Shown here one piece after another: positions 1 to 5,792 of a DNA stretch of 11,780 nt (its first letter is position 1; each line of letters opens with the position of its first letter). The stretch spans positions 1 to 11,780 of the forward strand of contig JBGYPO010000006.1 of assembly GCA_041838435.1 (NCBI GenBank), given 5' to 3'. The notes below the pieces were generated by a model that was given only the letters and a program-made list of their open reading frames with translations, ran no database searches and was not told the DNA's origin. The stretch comes from Aliicoccus sp041838435. Its GTDB lineage: Bacteria; Bacillota; Bacilli; Staphylococcales; Salinicoccaceae. The position numbers were made by a program, and so were the translations under genes.

Positions 1-1
1 A

Positions 2-475
2 AAATGGTTAACACCAAATGGCACGTGGGTCCATGACGAAGGCATTGAGCCTGACGTTGAACTCATTAACCCGGATTACTACCGCGTGACATTACTAAAT
101 CCGGAAGATTTATACTCTCTAGGGCAGGAAAATGAAACAGTCACATCATTAAAAGTTGCATTCGATGCACTCGGTTACGACATTGATGAAGTGAACGATA
201 CATTTGACAGTAACTTAACGTCACAGGTTGAAGCATTCCAGGAAGACGAAGGTCTAGACGTCACAGGCGTTGTCACAGGCGATACAACAGACGCGCTCGT
301 TTCAAACCTACGCGAACTCATCCTAGAGACAGATACACAGCTGGATTATTTACTCGCTTATATCAGCGGTGAATATGACGCAGAAGGAATAGAAGCACTC
401 GCTCGAGAGAATGCGCAACACATTGAAGTGATTGACATTCGCGAAGAAATGGAATCAGAAACAGAAACAGAATAA
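2..475 (+). CDS. ctpA: C-terminal processing protease (S41 family, CtpA-like), 3' part only
   Basis: This is the last 157 codons of a gene whose start lies before the window; the frame is open from base 2, so the GTG at 86 is internal. The first residues (WLTPNGTWVHDEGIEPD, about 2-18 of the fragment) match the end of the S41 peptidase domain, where the LTPNG...GI.PD pattern is typical of carboxyl-terminal processing proteases. Next comes a peptidoglycan-binding domain of the PF01471 type (about 38-108), recognisable by V..L..A...LGY, a T...V.AFQ...GLDVTG block and T.DAL. The protein ends in a strongly acidic tail (EEMESETETE). In the family these are membrane-anchored serine proteases acting outside the membrane at the cell wall. 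The catalytic Ser and Lys lie upstream of the window and cannot be checked. In Staphylococcus ctpA also lies near murG, as I recall, which supports the call. Confidence 0.85.
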   Translation, partial: KWLTPNGTWVHDEGIEPDVELINPDYYRVTLLNPEDLYSLGQENETVTSLKVAFDALGYDIDEVNDTFDSNLTSQVEAFQEDEGLDVTGVVTGDTTDALVSNLRELILETDTQLDYLLAYISGEYDAEGIEALARENAQHIEVIDIREEMESETETE

Positions 476-498
476 TATATTTTAAGAATTATAGTTAT

Positions 499-593
499 GA
501 AAATCCGTACGTTTAACTCCTAGGGGAATAGCAGAAGACCGAGACTACAGGCTCGGGCGATGCCCCAGGAAAGTAAACGTGCGGAATTTTTTT
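499..593. repeat. Long imperfect palindromic element, copy 1; probable terminator
   Basis: An outer stem pairs 499-526 with 563-590: the arm carrying CCGTACGTTTA faces the arm carrying TAAACGTGCGG, flanked by AAAA on the left and TTTT on the right. An inner hairpin, CCGAG at 539-543 with CTCGG at 552-556, encloses the loop ACTACAGG. The 16 bases at 540-555 (CGAGACTACAGGCTCG) recur exactly in copy 2 at 3541-3556. The right arm runs into seven T (587-593), so this copy could act as a Rho-independent terminator for ctpA, and because of the left A-run possibly in both directions. It resembles in layout the dispersed GC-rich palindromes common in Bacillales intergenic regions; that relationship is from memory. 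Confidence 0.8.
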
Positions 594-621
594 ATCAAGA
601 AATATCCCTATGCTTTTTTTA

Positions 622-648
622 TTGTGCATTATCTCTAATTAGTATAAA
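622..648 (+). promoter_or_regulatory. Weak candidate promoter of the murG operon
   Basis: TTGTGC (622-627) and TATAAA (643-648) are separated by 15 bp, followed by an A/T-rich leader and the GGAGGGG ribosome binding site at 671-677. The -35 match and spacing are poor. The call rests mainly on a promoter being needed between the terminator-like palindrome and murG. Confidence 0.3.
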
Positions 649-681
649 GTTGTTGAAGAAAGTAAGTTATGGAGGGGTACT

Positions 682-1758
682 ATGACACAACAAAAAAAGA
701 CAGTTGTACTCACTGGCGGGGGCACAGTCGGACACGTGACGCTCAATCAGTTGTTAATCCCTGAATTTAAAAAAATAGGTCTCACACCCATATATATAGG
801 CTCGAAAACAGGCATCGAGAAAGAGATCATTACTAAATCAAACATCGATTATTACAGTATTTCTAGCGGTAAATTAAGACGCTATATCTCACTGGAAAAC
901 ATACTCGACATGTTCCGCGTTGGTAAAGGTGTGCTTGATGCACTCATGCGGCTGCGCAAATTAAAACCGCTGTTCGTATTCTCAAAAGGCGGTTTTGTCA
1001 GCGTACCCGTCGTCATTGCAGCCCGCATATTAAACATTCCCGTCTATATACATGAATCCGATCTGACGCCCGGACTTGCGAACAAAATTGCAGCGAAATT
1101 TGCTTCACACGTGTATGTTACGTTTCGAAAAACACTGCAGTTCCTGCCGGATAAAAAATCGACATATATCGGACCGGTTATTCGTCAGGAGTTTGCAGCT
1201 CAGCCAACAGATGCCGGATTCAAATACACGCGTTTCAATGAGGAAAAACCGGTGATGCTCGTCATGGGCGGATCGCTCGGTGCAAAATCCATCAATAACT
1301 TTATCCGTGAACATTTAGAAATGATTACAAAAAAATATCAGATTATCCACCTGTGCGGCCATGGAAACCTGGATGATTCGATTGATAATGAGCATTATCG
1401 ACAATATGAATTTGTCACAACCGAGCTCCGGGACTTCATGTCGATTGCTGATGTCGTCGTAGGGCGCAGCGGCTCAAATGCGATATTTGAGTTCCTGCTG
1501 AGCAGAAAGCCGATGATACTTATTCCGTTGCCCATGAGCCAAAGCCGCGGCGATCAAATAGAAAATGCACGATATTTTGAACAACAAAAGGTCGCATCTG
1601 TTATTCTTGAAGAAGATTTAAATATAGAAGCGTTTAATGATGCACTGGATCATATTAACAGCAAGCGCGTTGAAATAGTAAAAAAGATGAAACAATTCCA
1701 AGGTGGTTTCAGGCCGGCGGAATTAGCAGAGCAATTAATCACATTGAGGGGCGAATGA
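682..1758 (+). CDS. murG: MurG, lipid II-forming N-acetylglucosaminyltransferase
   Basis: MurG transfers GlcNAc from UDP-GlcNAc to lipid I (undecaprenyl-PP-MurNAc-pentapeptide) on the inner face of the membrane, giving lipid II, the peptidoglycan precursor. At 358 aa it is full length for the family (GT28, GT-B fold). The N-terminal glycine loop is GGGTVGH (12-18), the Staphylococcus/Streptococcus variant of the usual GGTGGH. Other landmarks are SKGGFVSVP (101-109), IHESDLTPGLANK (123-135), the second glycine loop MGGSLGA (195-201), the donor-site region RSGSNAIFEF (262-271; usually RAGSNA) and QSRGDQIENA (287-296). GGAGGGG lies 4 nt before the ATG. The gene overlaps the following phosphatase gene by 4 bp (ATGA), so the two are translationally coupled. 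The match to S. aureus MurG from memory is close throughout, so the assignment is firm. Confidence 0.96.
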   Translation: MTQQKKTVVLTGGGTVGHVTLNQLLIPEFKKIGLTPIYIGSKTGIEKEIITKSNIDYYSISSGKLRRYISLENILDMFRVGKGVLDALMRLRKLKPLFVFSKGGFVSVPVVIAARILNIPVYIHESDLTPGLANKIAAKFASHVYVTFRKTLQFLPDKKSTYIGPVIRQEFAAQPTDAGFKYTRFNEEKPVMLVMGGSLGAKSINNFIREHLEMITKKYQIIHLCGHGNLDDSIDNEHYRQYEFVTTELRDFMSIADVVVGRSGSNAIFEFLLSRKPMILIPLPMSQSRGDQIENARYFEQQKVASVILEEDLNIEAFNDALDHINSKRVEIVKKMKQFQGGFRPAELAEQLITLRGE

Positions 1759-2387
1759 TGAAGCAATCTAAAAAAATTTCATTATTAATTATCTTCACAC
1801 TCATATTCGGTGTGATTGCAATCTTTCACGAATCCCGCTTGGGACGCTGGATTGACAATGAGGTATATGAGTTTATTTATACAACAGAAAGTTTTATAAC
1901 AACCGCGTTAATGCTTGGATTTACACAACTTGGCGAAGTGTTAAGCATGATTTTGTTATCACTGCTGGTGATAGCAGTATTGATGTTTTACAGACTGAAT
2001 TTTCACACGCTGTTCTTTGTGATTGCTATGGCATTATCCAGCATATTAATTCCAGTATTAAAAAATAGTTTTGACAGAGAGCGGCCTGCCATCTTAAGAT
2101 TAATTGAAATCGGCGGATTTAGTTTCCCAAGTGGACATGCAATGGGGTCAACCATATTCTTTGGCACGCTGATGACGTTAATCAGGCACAGTAAGCTGGA
2201 TTATAAAGCGGCACTGATTGGCGTATGCGCAGCGTTCATCATCATGGTGTCGTCATCACGCGTATATTTAGGTGTGCACTATCCGACAGATATTATTGCA
2301 GGCATAGTTGCCGGTGTTGTCGTGGTCACATTTACGAGCATCGTGATGCATAAGAAACTAAAACCGAGTCCATATTCATTAGTGTAG
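1755..2387 (+). CDS. PAP2-family integral membrane phosphatase
   Basis: A 210-aa membrane protein with the complete three-part acid phosphatase signature of the PAP2 superfamily: K103-x6-R110-P111, P125-S126-G127-H128, and S168-R169-x5-H175-x3-D179. H128 and H175 are the expected catalytic histidines. About five to six hydrophobic segments are visible (about 9-25, 45-78, 83-102, 129-142, 151-167 and 179-198). Family members dephosphorylate lipid phosphates such as undecaprenyl pyrophosphate, phosphatidylglycerophosphate or phosphatidate. The substrate here cannot be read from sequence, but the ATGA overlap with murG suggests, as inference, undecaprenyl pyrophosphate recycling in the lipid II cycle. 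Two adjacent in-frame ATGs exist (1755 and 1758); GAGG at 1746-1749 is 5 or 8 nt from them, so either could be the true start. I do not recall this gene in the S. aureus locus. Confidence 0.9.
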   Translation: MMKQSKKISLLIIFTLIFGVIAIFHESRLGRWIDNEVYEFIYTTESFITTALMLGFTQLGEVLSMILLSLLVIAVLMFYRLNFHTLFFVIAMALSSILIPVLKNSFDRERPAILRLIEIGGFSFPSGHAMGSTIFFGTLMTLIRHSKLDYKAALIGVCAAFIIMVSSSRVYLGVHYPTDIIAGIVAGVVVVTFTSIVMHKKLKPSPYSLV

Positions 2388-2423
2388 AATTTAAAACATG
2401 ACTGAGTGAAGGGATGTGTCACA

Positions 2424-3044
2424 GTGGCAGTAAATATTTTTGAAGAAATTATTCTTGAGAATGACCGCATAAAATTAATACCGATGCAATTATCCCATTC
2501 TCAGGAATTGCACAAAATTAATCACGAGAGCATTTGGTCATACATGTTATTTCAAGCGACGAATGAAGCACTGATGGAAGAGTGGGTCAAAAGTGCAATT
2601 GATTCAAGAAATGCGTTAACAAGCATTCCTTTTATTGTTGTGCTGAAGGCAACAGACGAAGTCATGGGCAGCACTCGTATCCAGCACATCGACTACGAAC
2701 GCCAAAGCTGTGAAATCGGGGCGACGTGGTTCGGCACAAAAGCACAGCGCACATTCATAAATTCGGACAGTAAGTATTTACTGCTCGAATTCTGTTTCGA
2801 AGTGTTAAATGTGATGCGCGTCCAAATCCGCGCTGACGAACGCAACGAACGCAGCAACCGCGCGATTGAACGTTTGGGCTTTACTAAAGAAGGCGTGATT
2901 CGTAAAGAACGCAGGCTGCACGGCGTCGCCCGCAACATCGTCGTGTATTCCATCATTGATGAAGAATGGCCGGAGGTAAAAGAAAACTTATTGATCAAGC
3001 AGCAAAGTTACTCGAGTGCGACACCCGGTGAAACCGCTGTGTGA
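2424..3044 (+). CDS. GNAT-family N-acetyltransferase (RimJ/RimL-like)
   Basis: A 206-aa acetyl-CoA-dependent N-acetyltransferase of the RimJ/RimL (Acetyltransf_3) type. Residues near the start (ENDRIKLIPMQ) match the beta-1 strand of this subfamily. IGATWFGTKAQRTFINSDSK carries the region before the acetyl-CoA pyrophosphate loop, and the C-terminal block RNERSNRAIERLGFTKEG followed by RNIVVYSI is the typical N-x-x-S-x-x-x-x-E/Y-x-x-GF signature. The acceptor is unknown; relatives modify ribosomal protein N termini, amines or small molecules. I chose the GTG at 2424, which has the GAAGGGA ribosome binding site (2408-2414) about 9 nt upstream. A longer form from GTG 2406 would place that site inside the gene and has no Shine-Dalgarno sequence of its own. 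It follows the PAP2 gene by 36 bp and ends the murG operon. Confidence 0.88.
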   Translation: MAVNIFEEIILENDRIKLIPMQLSHSQELHKINHESIWSYMLFQATNEALMEEWVKSAIDSRNALTSIPFIVVLKATDEVMGSTRIQHIDYERQSCEIGATWFGTKAQRTFINSDSKYLLLEFCFEVLNVMRVQIRADERNERSNRAIERLGFTKEGVIRKERRLHGVARNIVVYSIIDEEWPEVKENLLIKQQSYSSATPGETAV

Positions 3045-3067
3045 GTATAAGCGTAAATTTTTATATA

Positions 3068-3109
3068 AACCTGTACGCCAACCCTGTGTGAGGGGCGTGC
3101 GGGTTTTTT
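3068..3109 (+). terminator. Rho-independent terminator of the murG operon
   Basis: AACCTGTACGCC (3068-3079) pairs with GGCGTGCGGGTT (3094-3105) over 12 bp with two G·U pairs, around a 14-nt loop. A run of six T (3104-3109) follows. It lies 23 bp after the acetyltransferase stop codon, directly before the 41-bp array, so that array should be largely outside the murG transcript. Confidence 0.88.
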
Positions 3110-3124
3110 GTGTTTGATGTCGGC

Positions 3125-3370
3125 AAACCGTAGTAATGAGATTTCTCGCTGCAACACTTAAGGTCAAACCGTAGTAATGAGCGTTCTCCCTGCAACATTT
3201 TAGGTTAAACCGTAGCAATGAGCGTTCTCCCTGCTACACTTTAAGGTGAACCGTAGCAACGAGCGTTCTCCCTGCAACACTTAAGGCTAATCTGTAGTAA
3301 TGAGAATTCACACTGCTTCTATTAGGGCTACATCGTGCCGAGGAGCATTCTCCATCTTACACATGATACT
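3125..3370. repeat. Tandem array A: six units of exactly 41 bp
   Basis: Units start at 3125, 3166, 3207, 3248, 3289 and 3330, with no insertion or deletion in the register. Units 1-4 are highly alike: each begins (A/G)AACCGTAG and carries GAGCGTTCTCCCTGC (GAGATTTCTCGCTGC in unit 1), then AACACTTAAGG or a variant. Unit 5 is diverged and unit 6 strongly so. Each good unit can fold as GTAGYA...TGCWAC with an inner GAG-CGTT-CTC; in unit 3 the outer 6-bp stem (GTAGCA/TGCTAC) is perfect. A 41-bp period is not a multiple of three, so coding is unlikely. There are no unique spacers, which excludes CRISPR. Confidence 0.9.
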
Positions 3371-3500
3371 CCAGCAACCCATAAAAACCCTCATAGAGCA
3401 GGTAAACGTCCAGCAGCTCTATGAGAACCGTTCATAGAGAAGGTAAACAGCTTATTAGCTCCATGAGAAACCTAATAGAGACGATAAAACCACATCGACC
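3371..3500. repeat. Tandem array B: second 41-bp-period repeat with hairpins
   Basis: Units begin with CATAGAG at 3392 and 3433, and a decayed AATAGAG at 3474, again exactly 41 bp apart. A partial unit (CCAGCAACCCATAAAAACCCT, 3371-3391) precedes them and resembles the second half of the full unit. The first full unit and its flank hold a perfect 10-bp inverted repeat, CTCATAGAGC (3390-3399) with GCTCTATGAG (3416-3425), loop 16 nt. The next unit keeps the pairing with one mismatch (TCATAGAG/CTCCATGA). AGGT(N)AAAC is shared with array A, so the two arrays may be distantly related. Array B ends just before the second palindromic element. Confidence 0.75.
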
Positions 3501-3504
3501 GAAT

Positions 3505-3586
3505 CCGTGCGTTTTACTCCCAGGGGATTAGCGGCCCGGGCGAGACTACAGGCTCGCGGGACGCCCCCGGGGAGTAAAACGCATGG
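3505..3586. repeat. Long palindromic element, copy 2
   Basis: The arm 3505-3526 (CCGTGCGTTTTACTCCCAGGGG... type) pairs with 3565-3586 over 22 positions with only one mismatch and one G·T pair. The internal hairpin contains CGAGACTACAGGCTCG (3541-3556), identical to copy 1 at 540-555. The inner part here is more GC-rich (GCCCGGG and CGCGGG flanks). Unlike copy 1 it has no T-run after the right arm, so it is not an obvious terminator. It sits about 40 bp upstream of the arlR promoter candidate and may be an inert dispersed element or a structural one. Confidence 0.8.
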
Positions 3587-3627
3587 GTAGGTCAAAGTAT
3601 CTATGTACCCAGAACATATTTTATATT

Positions 3628-3654
3628 TTGTCAAACGCGTTTAAGTGATATGAT
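3628..3654 (+). promoter_or_regulatory. Candidate promoter of arlRS
   Basis: TTGTCA (3628-3633, five of six matches to TTGACA) and TATGAT (3649-3654, five of six to TATAAT) are 15 bp apart. The TG at 3646-3647 makes an extended -10 (TGATATGAT), which can offset the short spacer. An A-rich leader follows, with AAGGA at 3671-3675, 9 nt before the arlR ATG. Confidence 0.55.
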
Positions 3655-3684
3655 TGAACTAATATAAACAAAGGACGATATGTT

Positions 3685-4359
3685 ATGAAACAAATATTAG
3701 TTGTTGAAGATGAGATGAACCTTGCGCGATTTTTAGAACTGGAATTAAAACATGAAGGTTATGAAGTGACGCTTGTCGATAATGGACAGGATGGACTTGA
3801 TACGGCAATGAGTGAGGATTTCGATTTAATTCTCCTCGATTTAATGTTGCCTAAGATTAATGGTCTCGAAGTCTGCCGCAGAATCCGCAAGTCGAAACAG
3901 ACACCGATTATTATTATCACTGCAAAAGGCGAGACGTTTGATAAAGTCGTCGGTCTTGACTACGGTGCGGATGACTACATTGTCAAGCCTTTTGAAATTG
4001 AAGAGTTACTCGCACGAATCCGCGTAAATCTGCGCCGCACATCGCAGCAGGAAGAAGCGCTCGAAACAGTGAGCCTGCACGATATCGTTGTGGATGAGTC
4101 AGCATACACAGTCACAATTGAAGGCACGCAGATTAACTTAACAAAAACAGAGCACGAGTTACTTTATCTGCTGCTGAAAAATGCAGACATTGTGTTGCAG
4201 CGTGAAACGATTCTTCAGCACATCTGGGGCTATGAGAATGAAGTCGAAACAAACGTGGTTGATGTATACATCAGATACCTGCGCAATAAACTCAAGCCGT
4301 TCGGCAAAGACAAATTAATCGAAACAGTACGTGGTGTGGGGTATGTGATTCGTTCATGA
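3685..4359 (+). CDS. arlR: ArlR, OmpR/PhoB-family response regulator
   Basis: A DNA-binding response regulator of 224 aa, partner of ArlS. The receiver domain (about 1-120) has the acidic pair E8/D9, phosphoacceptor D52 in LLDLMLP, T79 and K101 in the VKPF motif. The C-terminal winged helix (about 128-224) has the INLTKTEHELLYLL strand/helix, WGYENEVETNVVDVYIRYLRNKL recognition region and the terminal ETVRGVGYVIR hairpin. Sequence and length match S. aureus ArlR closely, as I recall it. In S. aureus ArlRS controls adhesion, autolysis, agglutination and virulence regulators; the target genes in this organism are not visible here. The start ATG at 3685 has AAGGA 9 nt upstream; an ATG at 3680 is out of frame. 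The stop overlaps the arlS start (ATGA). Confidence 0.95.
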   Translation: MKQILVVEDEMNLARFLELELKHEGYEVTLVDNGQDGLDTAMSEDFDLILLDLMLPKINGLEVCRRIRKSKQTPIIIITAKGETFDKVVGLDYGADDYIVKPFEIEELLARIRVNLRRTSQQEEALETVSLHDIVVDESAYTVTIEGTQINLTKTEHELLYLLLKNADIVLQRETILQHIWGYENEVETNVVDVYIRYLRNKLKPFGKDKLIETVRGVGYVIRS

Positions 4360-5717
4360 TCAATACAAAATCATTAAAAAACAGATGGTTGGTATTATCA
4401 ACGTTCATTATTTCCACTACGTATGTGCTGTTTGCATCACTCCTGATTTATTTCACAAGCATCTACCTGCAGGAACAGGAATTTAGATCGCTTGACCGCG
4501 GGCTGGATGAACTGCAGACACTGTTTACAACAGCACCATATAATACCATTAAAAACTCTGATATTTATACGAGTTTGTATGACAGACAAAAAATGATTTT
4601 GTATTCAAACAGCGGTGAAGAAGTGTATTCGCGCACGACGGGGATAACTATGGACGTGAGCCCTGAGTTCCGCATGACAAACAGAAAAGCTGTCGAAAAC
4701 TGGGAGTATCAAGGTGAGTCTTACTTAGTCGGGCGCACACCGATTAACTCTCCGTTTTATGATGGGTTTTTAACTGTGATTCATCCGCTTGAACCATATA
4801 AAGCTGTCATCAGCATGATGACCTACATCGCCATCGTCATCGGATTCGCATTCGTTATACTGACAATGATTATCAGTTACTTCTTCTCAATACAGATGGT
4901 GCGGCCAATTGAAAGTATTGCCCGCCAGCTGAAGTATGTTGAAGAAAATGGATTTAGTGAGCGGCTCTTGCTCAACACCGGTGCCGAAGAAACGGACTAC
5001 ATGGTAAAAGCTTTTAACTCGATGATGGATTCTTTGGAAGAAGCATTCAATCAGCAAAAACAATTCGTCGAAGATGCATCACATGAATTGAGAACACCGC
5101 TCCAAATCATTCACGGTCACTTAAACCTGATCAGCAGGTGGGGGAAAGATAAGCCGGAAGTGCTCGATGAATCACTCGACATTTCACTGGAAGAATTAAA
5201 ACGCATTAACAGACTCGTAGAAGAGCTGCTGATGCTCACTAAAAATGATGGTGAAGCGTTCCTCGAAATTGAAGAGATAGAAGTGAACACAGAGATTAAC
5301 AACCGTGTGCAGGCATTCAAGCGTGTCAATCCAGGTTACGCGTTTGAACTCGACTTAAGTCCGGATGATATATTCTTTAAAATCAACAGGCATCATTTCG
5401 ACCAGATGCTGACGATTTTTATCGATAATGCAATCAAGTATGATACGGAAGAAAAACATATCATATTAAGCACCGAGAAAAAGCCGGACGCAGTCATCAT
5501 TAAAGTAAAAGACCACGGTGAAGGTGTACCGAAGGACGACATCGATTCTATTTTTGACAGGTTCTACCGCGTCGATAAGTCGCGCAGCCGTCAAAAAGGC
5601 GGCAACGGCCTTGGTTTATCGATTGCGAAAAAGTTGATTGAAACATATAGAGGCAGTGTTCACGCTGAGAGTATTGAAGGTGAATTCACAACAATCATCA
5701 TAGAATTCAAACTTTAG
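4356..5717 (+). CDS. arlS: ArlS, membrane sensor histidine kinase
   Basis: A 453-aa sensor kinase that phosphorylates ArlR. Visible in order: a first membrane segment (about 12-37), an extracellular sensor region of about 110 aa, a second membrane segment (about 151-178), a HAMP linker (about 179-232), a HisKA dimerisation domain with the phosphoacceptor H243 in FVEDASHELRTP, and an HATPase domain with N box IDNAIKY (356-362), G1 box DHGEG (386-390), F box IFDRFYR (399-405) and G2 box GNGLGLSI (416-423). All catalytic motifs are intact. It starts on the ATG overlapping the arlR stop, so its translation is probably coupled. No clear terminator lies between its stop and odhA, so some read-through into odhAB is possible. 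Confidence 0.95.
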   Translation: MINTKSLKNRWLVLSTFIISTTYVLFASLLIYFTSIYLQEQEFRSLDRGLDELQTLFTTAPYNTIKNSDIYTSLYDRQKMILYSNSGEEVYSRTTGITMDVSPEFRMTNRKAVENWEYQGESYLVGRTPINSPFYDGFLTVIHPLEPYKAVISMMTYIAIVIGFAFVILTMIISYFFSIQMVRPIESIARQLKYVEENGFSERLLLNTGAEETDYMVKAFNSMMDSLEEAFNQQKQFVEDASHELRTPLQIIHGHLNLISRWGKDKPEVLDESLDISLEELKRINRLVEELLMLTKNDGEAFLEIEEIEVNTEINNRVQAFKRVNPGYAFELDLSPDDIFFKINRHHFDQMLTIFIDNAIKYDTEEKHIILSTEKKPDAVIIKVKDHGEGVPKDDIDSIFDRFYRVDKSRSRQKGGNGLGLSIAKKLIETYRGSVHAESIEGEFTTIIIEFKL

Positions 5718-5727
5718 ACGGATTACC

Positions 5728-5756
5728 TTTAATTAGAACTACCATAGTGATAAAAT
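5728..5756 (+). promoter_or_regulatory. Candidate promoter of odhAB
   Basis: TAAAAT (5751-5756) is preceded by TG at 5748-5749, an extended -10. The -35 region 17 bp upstream (TTTAAT, 5728-5733) matches poorly. A short inverted repeat, ATAGT (5744-5748) and ACTAT (5757-5761), brackets the -10. The odhA ribosome binding site GAGGGTG follows at 5781-5787. Confidence 0.4.
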
Positions 5757-5792
5757 ACTATATGAATATAAAATATTTAAGAGGGTGTCATA

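Noticed and set aside
86..475. Independent small gene starting at GTG 86
   Set aside because: The frame is open upstream to base 2 and encodes typical S41 protease residues, so this is the end of a larger gene.
2406..2423. Longer acetyltransferase start at GTG 2406
   Set aside because: No Shine-Dalgarno sequence precedes it, and the good one (2408-2414) would fall inside the coding region.
2988..3218. Reverse-strand open frame of 76 codons over the acetyltransferase end and the first repeats
   Set aside because: It runs through the terminator and tandem units, has no ribosome binding site and no recognisable protein pattern; the 41-bp period would shift its frame in each unit.
3125..3500. 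CRISPR array
   Set aside because: The 41-bp units are direct head-to-tail copies with no unique spacers between short repeats, and there are no cas genes nearby.
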